A stretch of 64,000 nt of DNA from TMP-86 sp044226865 (GCA_044226865.1 JBGAGE010000007.1:248001-312000); one strand, 5' to 3'; shown: positions 16,591-26,532, counted from the first letter of the stretch. The notes: generated by a model not told the origin, from the sequence alone. A program made the numbers and translations.

Positions 16591-18261
16591 GTGGAGCGAA
16601 TCTGGACCAAGCACTATCCGCAGGGCGCGCCGCTGGAGGTCGATGCCAGCGTCTATACCTCCCTGAAGCACCTGTTCGAGACCGGCGCCGACAAGTTCGG
16701 CAACGAGACCGCGTACATCAACATGGGGACCAAGCTCCAGTTTGCGCAGCTCGAGGAGCTGTCCCGCGCGTTCGCGGCCTGGCTGCAGCACAAGGGCCTG
16801 GTGCCGGGCGATCGCATCGCCCTGATGATGCCCAACATCCTGCAATACCCCGTCGCGTTATTCGGCGCCCTGCGCGCCGGCCTCGTCATCGTCAATACCA
16901 ATCCGCTGTACACGGCGCATGAGCTGGAGCATCAGCTCACCGATTCCGGCGCCAAGGCCATCGTCATTCTTGAAAATTTTGCCCATGTGCTGCAGCAGGT
17001 GCTGCCGAAGACGGACATCAAGCACGTGCTGGTGACGGGCGTGGGCGACTTGCTCAGCTTTCCGAAGGGCCTGATCGTGAACCTGGTTCTGCGCCACGTG
17101 CGCAAGCAGGTGCCGGCCTGGAGCATCCCCAAGGCCATTCGCTTCAAGGATGCGCTCGGGACGGGGCTGGGCCTTGCGATGAAGCCGGTGGAGCTCGGCC
17201 ACGAGGACATCGCCTTCCTGCAATACACGGGCGGGACCACCGGAGTGTCCAAGGGAGCCGTCCTCACGCACGGCAACATGGTGGTGAATGTCCTTCAGGC
17301 CGGCGCCTTCCTGTTGAACGACCCGCTGCCGGTGCGCGGCACCATCATCGTCACCGCCCTGCCGCTCTATCACATCTTCTCGCTCACGGTGAATGCGCTG
17401 CTGTTCGCACATATCGGCGGCTGCAACCTGTTGATCACCAATCCGCGCGATTTCGCCGGCTTCGTGGCCGAGCTGCGCAAGTACAAGTTCCACTTCATCA
17501 GCGGTGTAAACACGTTGTTCAACGCGCTCCTGCATACGCCGGGCTTCGATGGCATCGACTTCAGCGTCCTGCGCCGCACGCTGGCGGGCGGCATGGCCTT
17601 GACCGGCACGGTGGCCGAAAGCTGGAAGAAGGCCACCGGATGCGTCGTGTCGCAGGGCTGGGGTCTCACCGAGACCTCGCCGGTGGTCACCGCCTTCCCG
17701 CCCGGCATGGACTACAACGGCTCGATCGGCGTGCCCGTGCCCTCCACCGACGTGGCCGTGGCGGATGATGCCGGCAATGAACTGCCGGTGGGCGGCGTGG
17801 GAGAGCTATGCGTGCGCGGCCCGCAGGTGATGCGCGGTTACTGGAACCGGCCCGACGAAACCGCGAAGGTGCTGATGGGCGGCTGGCTGCGCACCGGCGA
17901 CATCGGCCGCATGGATGCGGAAGGATTCTTCTATATCCAGGACCGCAAGAAGGACATGATCATCGTGTCCGGCTTCAACGTGTACCCGAATGAAGTGGAG
18001 GACGCCGCCGCCTCGCATCCCGGCGTGCTGGAAGTGGCCGCCGTCGCGCAGGCGGACGAGCGCGCCGGCGAAGTGGTCGCGCTTTTCGTGGTCAAGAAGG
18101 ATCCGGCGGTCACCGCAGAGAGCATCATCGAGCATTGCCGCAAGGATCTCACGGGCTACAAGGTGCCCAAGCACATCTACTTCCGCACCGAACTCCCCAA
18201 GACCAATGTGGGGAAGATCCTGCGGCGGGCGTTGCGGGATGAGTTGAAGAAGACGGCGTAG
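16591..18261 (+). CDS. fadD: Long-chain fatty acid-CoA ligase FadD
   Basis: The 556 aa protein is an adenylate-forming enzyme of full FadD length. It has the P-loop-like AMP motif YTGGTTGVSKGAVLTH, the Glu motif GWGLTETSPVV, the hinge RTGDIGRMD, IQDRKKDMIIVSGFNVYPNE and the catalytic Lys in PKTNVGKILRR. It activates long-chain fatty acids with ATP and CoA for beta-oxidation at the inner membrane. A GTG at 16591 after AAGGGGATG is the start. It converges with hemE, nine bases away. Confidence 0.95.
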   Translation: MERIWTKHYPQGAPLEVDASVYTSLKHLFETGADKFGNETAYINMGTKLQFAQLEELSRAFAAWLQHKGLVPGDRIALMMPNILQYPVALFGALRAGLVIVNTNPLYTAHELEHQLTDSGAKAIVILENFAHVLQQVLPKTDIKHVLVTGVGDLLSFPKGLIVNLVLRHVRKQVPAWSIPKAIRFKDALGTGLGLAMKPVELGHEDIAFLQYTGGTTGVSKGAVLTHGNMVVNVLQAGAFLLNDPLPVRGTIIVTALPLYHIFSLTVNALLFAHIGGCNLLITNPRDFAGFVAELRKYKFHFISGVNTLFNALLHTPGFDGIDFSVLRRTLAGGMALTGTVAESWKKATGCVVSQGWGLTETSPVVTAFPPGMDYNGSIGVPVPSTDVAVADDAGNELPVGGVGELCVRGPQVMRGYWNRPDETAKVLMGGWLRTGDIGRMDAEGFFYIQDRKKDMIIVSGFNVYPNEVEDAAASHPGVLEVAAVAQADERAGEVVALFVVKKDPAVTAESIIEHCRKDLTGYKVPKHIYFRTELPKTNVGKILRRALRDELKKTA

Positions 18262-18270
18262 CCGCCGCCT

Positions 18271-19329
18271 TCAATCGGGCTTGAAGGCGTGCACCTCGTC
18301 GATCAGCACGCTCACCTGTTCGGGATTCACGCCCGGGGTGATGCCATGGCCGAGGTTGAACACATGCCCCGGCCCCTTGCCGAAGCTGTCCAACACGCGC
18401 CGCGCCTCGGCGCGCAGCACCTCGGGCGGCGCGAACAACGCGGCGGGGTCGAGATTGCCCTGCAGCGCCACCTTGCCATTCACGGCCTGGCGCGCGGTGG
18501 CAAGGTCGGTGCACCAGTCCACGCCCGCTGCATCGCAACCAATGGCCGCGATTTTCGACAACCACGGCCCGCCACCCTTGGTGAACACGATGCTGGGTAC
18601 ACGGCGCCCTTCCGCATTCTTGGTGAGTGCCGCGACGATCTGCGCCATGTAGTTGAGTGAAAATTCCTCGTACTGCGCGGGCGTGAGGATGCCACCCCAG
18701 GTGTCGAATACCATCGCTGCCTGCGCGCCGGCAGCGATCTGCGCATTCAGATAAGCGATGGTGGAGCGCGTGAGCACGTCCAGCAAGCGATGCAGGTCGC
18801 GCGGCGCCTCGTACATCATGCGCTTGACGCGCTCGAAGGTCTTGCTGCCGCCGCCCTCCACCATGTAGGTACCCACGGTCCACGGGCTGCCGGCAAAGCC
18901 GATCAACGGCACGCGCCCGCGCAGCTCGCGGCGGATCAGCGACACCGCATCGATGACGTACTTGAGATCGCTGTTCGGGTCGGGCACGCCGAGCCTGTCG
19001 ATGTCCGCGGCACTGCGGATGGGGCGCGCAAACGTGGGGCCCTCGCCGGTCTCGAATTCCAGACCGAGGTTCATCGCGTGCGGGATGGTGAGGATGTCCG
19101 AGAACAGGATGGAGGCATCCAGCTTGTAGCGGTCGATGGGTTGCAGCGTGACTTCGCAGGCGTACTCGGGCGTCATGCACAGCTTGAGGAAATTGCCGGC
19201 CTTCTGGCGCGTGGCGCGGTATTCGGGCAGGTAGCGGCCCGCTTGCCGCATCACCCAGATGGGACGGCGGGGAGTCGGCTCACGCAGCAACGCACGCAGG
19301 AAAATGTCGTTGGTCAGGGGCTGGTTCAT
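18271..19329 (-). CDS. hemE: Uroporphyrinogen decarboxylase
   Basis: The 352 aa protein starts with the HemE signature region: PIWVMRQAGRYLPEYR, with catalytic Arg residues, and SDILTIPHAMNLGLEF, with the conserved Asp. It also has GFAGSPWTVGTYMVEG, FDTWGG and, late on, NLGHGI, a conserved HemE motif. It removes four carboxyl groups from uroporphyrinogen III to form coproporphyrinogen III in heme biosynthesis. It is the third gene of an aroB-dgt-hemE chain and overlaps dgt by four bases. Confidence 0.97.
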   Translation of the reverse strand: MNQPLTNDIFLRALLREPTPRRPIWVMRQAGRYLPEYRATRQKAGNFLKLCMTPEYACEVTLQPIDRYKLDASILFSDILTIPHAMNLGLEFETGEGPTFARPIRSAADIDRLGVPDPNSDLKYVIDAVSLIRRELRGRVPLIGFAGSPWTVGTYMVEGGGSKTFERVKRMMYEAPRDLHRLLDVLTRSTIAYLNAQIAAGAQAAMVFDTWGGILTPAQYEEFSLNYMAQIVAALTKNAEGRRVPSIVFTKGGGPWLSKIAAIGCDAAGVDWCTDLATARQAVNGKVALQGNLDPAALFAPPEVLRAEARRVLDSFGKGPGHVFNLGHGITPGVNPEQVSVLIDEVHAFKPD

Positions 19330-20477
19330 GTTCTCTCGGCAGGATCGAATAAACGTCGATGCTCAAGGATAGCGTATCGGTCGGTCATGCCGGCAATATA
19401 GTCCGACACGGCCCGCGCCCTCCCCGGCTTGCCGGCCAGCGATTCACCCCGGTCGGCGGCGGCTCGGTGCTCGTCCGGCAACAGGCCGGGATCGTTGAAG
19501 AAGGCGTTGAACAAGGCCATCAGGGTGCGCCGCGCCTTGGAGGTCATGCGCTGCACCTTGTAGTGCTTGTACACCTGCTCGCGCAGGAACAGCTTCAACT
19601 GCCGGTTGAACACATGGGTCTCATCGCTGAAGCCGATCAACGGCGCGGCGTGGCGGCGCACGTCCTCGATGGTGTCGATAGCCGCGGCCTTGATGCGCGC
19701 CTTGGATGCATTGATGAGGTCCGTCACCAGCAGGTTGATCATGCGGCGGACCACTTCATACACCAGCCGCCGGCCGGCGAGGTTGGGATACAGGCCGCGC
19801 ACCTGCTCGTGGAAATGCGCGAACAGCGGCACGGTATCCAGCTGCTCCACGGTGATCAGCCCGGCGCGGATGCCATCATCGATATCGTGATTGTTGTAGG
19901 CGATTTCATCGGCAAAATTCGCCAGCTGCGCCTCGAGCCCCGGTTGCCCGCGCTTCAGGAAACGCTCGCCCACATCGCCCAGGAGCCGCGCGTTCGCCGC
20001 CGAGCAATGCTTGAGAATGCCCTCGCGGCATTCGAAGCTCAGGTTGAGGCCCGCGAACTCCGCGTATTGCTCTTCGAGCTCATCGACGATGCGCAGGGAT
20101 TGCAGGTTGTGCTCGAAGCCGCCCAGGTCGCGCATGCATTCATGCAGGGCATCCTGGCCGGCATGCCCGAAAGGTGTGTGCCCGACATCGTGCGCCAGGC
20201 AAATGGCCTCGGAGAGCTCCTCGTTCAACTGCATGGCGCGCGCAATCGTGCGCGCGATCTGCGCCACCTCGAGCGAGTGCGTCAGCCGCGTGCGGTACAG
20301 ATCGCCCTCATGGTTGACGAAGACCTGCGTTTTGTACACCAGGCGCCGGAACGCGGTGGAATGCACGATGCGGTCCCGGTCGCGCTGGAACTCGGAGCGG
20401 TAGGCAGGTGGGGCCTCGGCATAGCGGCGGCCGCGGGACTGGTCGTCGTGCGCCGCGTACGACGCGAGATTTCTCAT
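19326..20477 (-). CDS. dgt: Deoxyguanosinetriphosphate triphosphohydrolase-like HD protein
   Basis: The 383 aa protein has the HD-domain metal motifs: TRLTHSLEVAQIAR (first His), AICLAHDVGHTPFGHAG (HD pair), and NHDIDDGIRAG later. It begins with the conserved PPAYRSEFQRDRDRI region seen in type-2 Dgt-like proteins. It cleaves dNTPs to nucleoside and triphosphate and so influences dNTP pools. Four-base overlaps with aroB upstream and hemE downstream show one operon. Confidence 0.92.
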   Translation of the reverse strand: MRNLASYAAHDDQSRGRRYAEAPPAYRSEFQRDRDRIVHSTAFRRLVYKTQVFVNHEGDLYRTRLTHSLEVAQIARTIARAMQLNEELSEAICLAHDVGHTPFGHAGQDALHECMRDLGGFEHNLQSLRIVDELEEQYAEFAGLNLSFECREGILKHCSAANARLLGDVGERFLKRGQPGLEAQLANFADEIAYNNHDIDDGIRAGLITVEQLDTVPLFAHFHEQVRGLYPNLAGRRLVYEVVRRMINLLVTDLINASKARIKAAAIDTIEDVRRHAAPLIGFSDETHVFNRQLKLFLREQVYKHYKVQRMTSKARRTLMALFNAFFNDPGLLPDEHRAAADRGESLAGKPGRARAVSDYIAGMTDRYAILEHRRLFDPAERT

Positions 20478-21550
20478 CCCACATGCTCCTCGAGCGTGGC
20501 GAGGAGCGCGTCCTGATCATAATTGCCCATCACCACCGCCCTCCCGAGCTTCTCCAGCAGCACCAGGCGCACATTGCCGGCCAGCACCTTCTTGTCCATG
20601 CGCATGAGTTCGAGCGCGCGTTCGGCGCCGATGCGCGGTGCGTCGACGGGCAACCCGGCGCTCGCCACCAGTTCGCGCACGCGCGCGCTGCACTCGGCAT
20701 CGACCAGCGACAGGCGCTGCGAGAGCTCTGCCGCCATGATCATGCCCAGCGCCACGGCCTCGCCATGCAGGTATTGCTTGTAGTGGGTGGCGGCCTCGAT
20801 GGCATGGCCGAAGGTATGGCCGAAGTTGAGGATGGCGCGCACACCCTGTTCACGCTCGTCCTGCCCCACGACCTTGGCCTTGATCTCGCAGGAACGCGCG
20901 ATGGCGTAGCTGAGCGCCTCGGCATCGCGCGCCAGTAGCGCCGACATGTTCAGCAGCAGCCAATCGAAGAACAGCGGGTCCCAGACGCAGCCGTACTTGA
21001 TGACCTCGGCCAGGCCGGCCCGCAGTTCGCGTTCGGGGAGCGTCGCCAGGGTATCGGTATCCGTGACCACGGCGATGGGTTGGTGGAAGGCGCCGATCAG
21101 GTTCTTCCCGCCCGGATGATTGACCCCCGTCTTGCCGCCCACGGAGGAATCCACCTGGGCCAGGAGCGTGGTCGGGGCCTGGGCGAAATGGATACCCCGC
21201 TGGTAACAGGCGGCGGCAAATCCGGTGACATCCCCCACCACCCCGCCGCCCAGTGCGATCACCAGGCCGTCCCGGTTGACCTTGTTGCCGACCAGGGCAT
21301 CCAGCACCCAGCTCGCCGTGGACAGGGTCTTGTGCTGCTCGCCATCGGGCAGGATGCACTGGGCTACCTTGCGGCCGCCCAGGCCGGCCTTGAGCTTGTC
21401 GAGATACAGGGGAGCAATGGTGTTGCTGCTCACCACCAGGAGTGAATCGCCGGCGATGCCGCGGTTCCAGACCGACGTGTCGGCGAGCAGGCCCGGGCCG
21501 ATGTGGATCGGATAGCGGACGTGTCCCAGATCGACGCTGATCGTTTGCAC
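20474..21550 (-). CDS. aroB: 3-dehydroquinate synthase
   Basis: The 358 aa product matches AroB length and motifs: NAD site GDGVVGDVTGFAA-like (GGGVVGDVTGFAAACY), PTTLLAQVDSSVGGKTGVNHP, KNLIGAFHQP, and metal ligands in GLAEVIKYG and NFGHTFGHAIE. It converts DAHP to 3-dehydroquinate in the shikimate pathway. I use the GTG at 21550 (QTISVDLG); the longer frame to 21670 adds an Arg-rich stretch that is the antisense of aroK. It lies 19 bases after aroK, its usual partner. Confidence 0.96.
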   Translation of the reverse strand: MQTISVDLGHVRYPIHIGPGLLADTSVWNRGIAGDSLLVVSSNTIAPLYLDKLKAGLGGRKVAQCILPDGEQHKTLSTASWVLDALVGNKVNRDGLVIALGGGVVGDVTGFAAACYQRGIHFAQAPTTLLAQVDSSVGGKTGVNHPGGKNLIGAFHQPIAVVTDTDTLATLPERELRAGLAEVIKYGCVWDPLFFDWLLLNMSALLARDAEALSYAIARSCEIKAKVVGQDEREQGVRAILNFGHTFGHAIEAATHYKQYLHGEAVALGMIMAAELSQRLSLVDAECSARVRELVASAGLPVDAPRIGAERALELMRMDKKVLAGNVRLVLLEKLGRAVVMGNYDQDALLATLEEHVG

Positions 21551-21569
21551 GCCGGACAGTATACGAAGC

Positions 21570-22097
21570 TTAACGCTCCTTCGCCCGCCGAATCGCCTGC
21601 TGGATCTCCTGCGCCACCGCCTGCGCCTTGCGTTCGTCCGTGCTGACGGTGATGTCGGCAATCTCCTCATAAAGCGCTGCGCGCTGGCTCATCAGCAGGC
21701 GCAGGCGGGCCTCGGGGTCGGTGTCGTTCAGGAGCGGCCGGTGATGGCCATGGCGGGTGCGGGCCAGTTGCTGCGCGATGGAGGTCTTGAGGTACACGAC
21801 CGTACCCCGCTCGGCCAGCCAGCGCCGGTTCTCGGGCCGGATGATGGCGCCCCCGCCCGTGGCCAGCACGACTCCCTGCATCTGCGTCAGACGGTCGATG
21901 GATTCCGACTCCCGCACCCGGAAACCGGTCTCGCCTTCCTTCTCGAAAATGTAAGGGATGTCCACGCCCGTGCGCTTCTCGATGTCGACGTCGCTGTCGT
22001 GGAAGGAGAGCTTGAGCATCCGCGACAGGTGGCGGCCGACGGCGGTCTTGCCGGAGCCCATGGGGCCTATGAGGAAGATGTTCGACGTTGCGGTCAT
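21570..22097 (-). CDS. aroK: Shikimate kinase
   Basis: The 175 aa enzyme has Walker A (IGPMGSGKTAVG), the shikimate-binding DSDVDIEKRTG, FRVRESE, LATGGGAIIRPENR, and the lid region RPLLND. It phosphorylates shikimate with ATP. The order aroK-aroB next to pilMNOPQ is standard in gammaproteobacteria. An intrinsic terminator lies upstream at the end of the pil operon, so aroK probably has its own promoter in 22098-22150. Confidence 0.97.
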   Translation of the reverse strand: MTATSNIFLIGPMGSGKTAVGRHLSRMLKLSFHDSDVDIEKRTGVDIPYIFEKEGETGFRVRESESIDRLTQMQGVVLATGGGAIIRPENRRWLAERGTVVYLKTSIAQQLARTRHGHHRPLLNDTDPEARLRLLMSQRAALYEEIADITVSTDERKAQAVAQEIQQAIRRAKER

Positions 22098-22156
22098 GGA
22101 CGCACACAGCCTACGTGCGATTGGCAGCCCGTCAACTCCCTGCCCGCGGCGATCGC

Positions 22157-22187
22157 AAAAAAAAGGGCCGCCATCCGGCGGCCCTTT
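22157..22187 (-). terminator. Intrinsic terminator at the end of the pil operon
   Basis: On the minus strand the stem is GGGCCGCC, loop GGAT, GGCGGCCC, then eight T residues (22157-22164 on the plus strand are A8). It lies 20 bases after the stop of the Ig-like lipoprotein gene and before aroK. This is the clearest intrinsic terminator in the window. Confidence 0.92.
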
Positions 22188-22207
22188 GATTCAATTTCCC
22201 TGCCGGA

Positions 22208-24361
22208 TCAATTCGGATCGGTACAGGTGGTGGCGGTACCGTACGGGCTGAGGAGACCCGGCGGCGACGAATCGGTCTTCGTCACGTAGTCGGCCAGGAT
22301 CGGCAGCACGAAAATGGAGCTGGTCGAGGTCTCGGTGCCCTGCACCGTCGCCGTCGCGGTCAGCTTGACCTGCACCCACATCGCATGATCTTCCGGATAG
22401 ACCACCGTGAAATCGGCGCGGCCCTGTGAATCCGTGGTCACCGTTCCCGGTTGGACCGCGGCAATGTCACCCGGATCCAACACGCCGTTGTTATTGCCCT
22501 GGCCTGAAACGTCTTCGCCAAGGGCAACATCGAGCACACCGTTCAGGTTGGCATCCTCGTTCGGGCAAGAGGTGATCGGCGTCACCGTACCCAGAGCGGG
22601 CGTTCCGGTCTGTACCCAGCGATTGACCGCGATGACCCAGCCACCCTTGCTGTAAGCCAACAGCGGGCTGGGTGCAGCGGAATGAATCGTCAGGTTGATG
22701 GTGGTATTGGTGAGCGCGGCGCCCGACGAATCGAGGGCCTGAACCGTCCAGTCCTGAATGAAGACGGTCTTGGGGTCGTTCTCTCGCAGCTTGTTGCCGG
22801 TTCCCATGCTGAGGAACACGGTGCGGCCGCCGACGGTGAGTGCCGCGGTGTTGTTGATCGCCGTTCCGCTGACCGTCGCCTTCACGACCACGCCATTGCT
22901 GGAGCTCGGCGTGCCGCTCGCCTGGTACGTGGTCTGCGCGCGGCCTTCGGAATCGGTCACGCCGGAAGCCACCGTCAGCGTGCCGCCGGTGATGTCGTTG
23001 ACCGTCTGGAAGTCCACCGTCTTGCCTTCGACGAGGTTGTTCGCCGCATCGCGCACCACCGCCGAGATGGTGCTCTGACCTTGCGTCGGAATGGTCGATG
23101 GGCTCGCCTGCACTTCGATGGTCGCAGGCGTCGTGGCGAGAAAGTCGATCGGCACCTGCGCCGATACGCCCGTCGCCGTGGCGGTGATGATCGCCGGGCC
23201 CGAGACGCTGGAGGTGATGCTCACCGTCGCCACACCACTGCCGTTGGTGACGGCCGTGGCCGCGCTGAGCGCGCCACGCGTGGTGGAAAACGAAACCGTC
23301 TGACCTGCTTGAGCGACACCGTTCGATGTCCAGGTGACGGACACCACCTGCGACGCGCCGAGATTGACCTTGGCATTGGCCACGGGCGCGGTGAATTGGA
23401 AGCTCTGGCCGCTGACCGACACCGCCTGCGAAGATTGCAGGCCCAGCGCGGTGACGGTGATCGTATCCGCGCCGCTATTGCTCGCGGTGACGGTGAACGT
23501 CGCCTGTCCGGTGCTGCCGGTGGTCACGGACGCCGCGCTCAAGGTGTTCCCCAGCGCAGATGAAAGCGAAATGGACTGGTTCGGAATGCCATTGTTGCCG
23601 GCATCGCTCAACGAGACGGTGTAGGTGCCCGTCGCGCCGAGCACGAGGCTCGCCGGACCCGTCACCGCCAGGCGCGTTCCGGTGACATCCACATTGACCG
23701 TGGCATTGGTGGAACCTGCCGTCGCGGTCACGGTGATCTGACGATTGGTGGGATCGCCGGCCGAGGTGAGCGTGGCCTTGGCCTCGCCATTGGCATCGGT
23801 GGTCCCCTGCGTCACGGTCAGGCCGCCGGAGGTGGCCTGGAACGAAACGTCGACGTTCGGCAGGAACTGATTGTTGGCGCCGCGCACCAGCGCGGTGATG
23901 GTCGCGTTCGATGAACCATCCGAAGGGATCTGCGACGAGCTGGTGATCAAGCTGATCGTCTGCTGCGTGTTGACGACGTTCACGACGACTGTGCCCGCAA
24001 TGCTCCCGGACGATGCGGTGACGGTGATAGCCGTTCCGGCAGTGGCACCCGTGGCCACGAGCGTGGCCGTGGCGCGCCCGCTGGCGTCAGTGGTGCCCTG
24101 GGTGACGGTCAAGCCGCCGGCGGAGGCGCCGAAGCTGATCGCGACATCCTGCACGAAATTGTTGTTCGCATCCTTCGCAACCGCCGTGATCGTCGCGGAA
24201 TCACTGCCATCCGCCGCGATCGACGCAGCGCTGGCCGTGACCGTGATGGTCGCAACCGTGGTGTTGCCAACGGGTGTCTTCGACCCGGAAAGCGTATTGC
24301 CTCCACCGCAAGCCGCCAACAAGGCGGCGCTCAGCCAGGCAACGATCTTGAATTTACGCAT
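22208..24361 (-). CDS. Tandem Ig-like (Big_1/invasin-type) repeat lipoprotein
   Basis: The 717 aa protein has a lipobox (SAALLAACGGG, Cys near residue 19) followed by about five Ig-like repeats of roughly 100 aa. The first two are near copies at key points (GGLTVTQGTTDASG and GGLTVTQGTTDANG), as in the Big_1 domains of invasins and intimins. A C-terminal part carries two Asp/Asn-rich calcium-loop-like segments (DANLNGVLDVALGED and QGNNNGVLDPGD). It starts 44 bases after pilQ and ends at a terminator, so it is probably co-transcribed with pilMNOPQ. It is likely to be a surface or outer-membrane lipoprotein with an adhesive or structural role; a direct link to the pilus is inference. Confidence 0.8.
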   Translation of the reverse strand: MRKFKIVAWLSAALLAACGGGNTLSGSKTPVGNTTVATITVTASAASIAADGSDSATITAVAKDANNNFVQDVAISFGASAGGLTVTQGTTDASGRATATLVATGATAGTAITVTASSGSIAGTVVVNVVNTQQTISLITSSSQIPSDGSSNATITALVRGANNQFLPNVDVSFQATSGGLTVTQGTTDANGEAKATLTSAGDPTNRQITVTATAGSTNATVNVDVTGTRLAVTGPASLVLGATGTYTVSLSDAGNNGIPNQSISLSSALGNTLSAASVTTGSTGQATFTVTASNSGADTITVTALGLQSSQAVSVSGQSFQFTAPVANAKVNLGASQVVSVTWTSNGVAQAGQTVSFSTTRGALSAATAVTNGSGVATVSITSSVSGPAIITATATGVSAQVPIDFLATTPATIEVQASPSTIPTQGQSTISAVVRDAANNLVEGKTVDFQTVNDITGGTLTVASGVTDSEGRAQTTYQASGTPSSSNGVVVKATVSGTAINNTAALTVGGRTVFLSMGTGNKLRENDPKTVFIQDWTVQALDSSGAALTNTTINLTIHSAAPSPLLAYSKGGWVIAVNRWVQTGTPALGTVTPITSCPNEDANLNGVLDVALGEDVSGQGNNNGVLDPGDIAAVQPGTVTTDSQGRADFTVVYPEDHAMWVQVKLTATATVQGTETSTSSIFVLPILADYVTKTDSSPPGLLSPYGTATTCTDPN

Positions 24362-24405
24362 AATTTGAATCCCTCAAACGTCCGCAGTGCGTTCCGAGCA
24401 ATGCA

Positions 24406-26532
24406 TTAATAAAGATTGGAACCTTCACGCAGAATCTTCGGCGTGATGAATATCAGCAGCTCGGTCTTCTTGTTGACGTTCTTGTCAGCCTTGAAAAGAT
24501 GTCCGAGCAAGGGGATGTCACCGAGCAGCGGCACCTTGTTCGAGGATTCGGTCCTGGTGGTCTCGAGGATGCCGCCCAGCACCACGGTCTGGCCGTCGTT
24601 CACCAGCACCTGCGTGATGATCGAGCGTGTATCGATCGAGGGCACCGTGCCACCGTTGGCGGTCGGCACCAACTGGCCCACCGAGTCCTTGGTGATGTTC
24701 AGGTCGAGGATCACGCGGCTGTCGGGCGTGATCAGCGGCGTCACCTTCAGCGACAACACCGCCTTCTTGAACGACACCGTGGTGGCACCGCTCGAGGCGG
24801 ACTCGACGTAGGGGATTTCGACACCCTGCGCGATGTTGGCCTCCTTCTGGTTCGCCGTGATCACGCGCGGCGCCGAGACGATCTCGCCACGGCCCTCGTT
24901 CTGCGCCGCCGACAACTCGAGGTCGACGATGTAGTTGGAACCGAGGAGCGACATCGCCAGGCGCCCGGCGGGGTTCGCCACCGGCAGGTTCACCTGGTAG
25001 CGGTTGTCCACCGTCGGCGTGCGGACCGGGAACGGCGAGCCATTGTTGGCCAGGTTGTTCAGGCCCGAGTCGATGATGGTGCCGGTGCCGGCCTGCGAGC
25101 CCGCACCCGTTACCGCGAACAGGCCGTTGCTGCCATTGGTGCGCACGGAGGTCATGCCGGCGCGCACACCCAGGTCGCGCTCGAAGTCGTCATTGACGAT
25201 GACGATGCGGGCCTCGATGAGCACCTGCTTCACCGGCACGTCCAGCGTCTGCACCAGGCGGCGGATGTCGGTCAGGCGGTCGGCCGTGTCCTGCACCAGC
25301 AGCGTGTTGGTGCGCTCGTCGATCGACAGCGTGCCGCGCGGCGACAGCATGGAGTCCTTGCCGCCCGTGGTCTTGATCAGCTTGGCCAGGTCCGCCACCT
25401 TGGCGTAGTTGACCTGCATGAACTCGGTGCGCAGCGGCGCAAGTTCCGAGAGGTCCTTGCGGGCGGCCAGCTCGGCCTTCTCGCGGGCGGCCAACTCCTC
25501 GGTGGGCCCGATGATGATCACGTTGTCCTGGCGGCGCTTGTCCAGGCCCTTGGTGCGCAGCACGATGTCCAGGGCCTGATCCCACGGAACGTTCTGCAGG
25601 CGCAGCGTCAGATTGCCGGCCACCGAGTCGCTGACCACGATGTTCTGGCCGCTGGTGTCCGCCAGCAGCTGCAGCACCGAGCGCACGTCGATGTCCTGGA
25701 AGTTCAGGGTCAGGCGCTCGCCCGTGTATTCCTTCTTGTCTTCCAGCGCGCCACGCTTGGCGGCGGGCTTGATCTCGATGGTGTACTGGTTGTCGGACTG
25801 GTACGCGAGCTGGTCGAACTCACCCTGCGCCGAGATGACCAGGCGCGAGCTGTTGTCCACGCGCAGCGCGTCCACCGTCTGCACCGGCGTCGCGAAGTCC
25901 ATGACGTCGTAGCGGCGCAGCAGGTTCTTCGGCATCTGCGCGCCGGCGAAATCGACCACGATCTGGTTGCCTTCCTGGCGCAGGTTGACGGGCGTGCGCG
26001 GATCGGTGAGCTGCACGATCACGCGGCCGGTGCCATCGTTGCCGCGGCGGAAGTCGATGGTCTTGAGGGCGCGCTCCACACCCTCGGAGGCGGTGTTGCG
26101 GGCGGCGGTGCGGGAGATCGAATCACCGGGCTTCGTGCCCAGCGTGACGGTGATGGAGTTGCCCTCGACCGCGGTGGTGTAGGGCATCAGCGAATCCACG
26201 TTCACCACCAGTCGCGTGCGGCCGTTGGCTTCCGCGGCGAGCACGGTGTCCACACCGCCGGAGCGCACGTCGATGCGGCGCGAGGCCAGCGCGAGCTGCG
26301 TGTCGGGGAGGTCGAACGCGATGCGCGCGGGCTTGTCGATGGTGAAGGGCAAGGGCTGGGGGGCCGGACCGCTCAGCTGCAATTTCAATTGCACCTGGTT
26401 ACCCGGCAAGGTCTGAACGTCGACCTTCTCGAGCTTGACGGGGTCTGCCGCGCGGGCTGCGGGCTGAATCGCAAGGAATGCGGCCAACGCCAGTGCGCCA
26501 AGTTTCGCCGCCCGTGTGAACATCGTTGTCAT
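24406..26532 (-). CDS. pilQ: Type IV pilus secretin PilQ
   Basis: The 708 aa protein has a signal peptide (ALALAAFLAIQPAARA), two N-terminal AMIN domains (about 30-230), and an STN/secretin N-domain near 265-345 (LNFQDIDVRSVLQLLADTSG). An N1/KH-like region and the secretin domain follow, with VPLLGDIPLLGHLF near the end. It forms the outer-membrane pore for type IV pili. It is the last pil gene of pilMNOPQ, 35 bases after pilP. Confidence 0.97.
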   Translation of the reverse strand: MTTMFTRAAKLGALALAAFLAIQPAARAADPVKLEKVDVQTLPGNQVQLKLQLSGPAPQPLPFTIDKPARIAFDLPDTQLALASRRIDVRSGGVDTVLAAEANGRTRLVVNVDSLMPYTTAVEGNSITVTLGTKPGDSISRTAARNTASEGVERALKTIDFRRGNDGTGRVIVQLTDPRTPVNLRQEGNQIVVDFAGAQMPKNLLRRYDVMDFATPVQTVDALRVDNSSRLVISAQGEFDQLAYQSDNQYTIEIKPAAKRGALEDKKEYTGERLTLNFQDIDVRSVLQLLADTSGQNIVVSDSVAGNLTLRLQNVPWDQALDIVLRTKGLDKRRQDNVIIIGPTEELAAREKAELAARKDLSELAPLRTEFMQVNYAKVADLAKLIKTTGGKDSMLSPRGTLSIDERTNTLLVQDTADRLTDIRRLVQTLDVPVKQVLIEARIVIVNDDFERDLGVRAGMTSVRTNGSNGLFAVTGAGSQAGTGTIIDSGLNNLANNGSPFPVRTPTVDNRYQVNLPVANPAGRLAMSLLGSNYIVDLELSAAQNEGRGEIVSAPRVITANQKEANIAQGVEIPYVESASSGATTVSFKKAVLSLKVTPLITPDSRVILDLNITKDSVGQLVPTANGGTVPSIDTRSIITQVLVNDGQTVVLGGILETTRTESSNKVPLLGDIPLLGHLFKADKNVNKKTELLIFITPKILREGSNLY

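Noticed and set aside
20474..21670. Longer aroB reading frame starting at 21670
   Set aside because: The extra residues are Arg-rich and antisense to aroK; the GTG at 21550 gives the normal AroB start and length.
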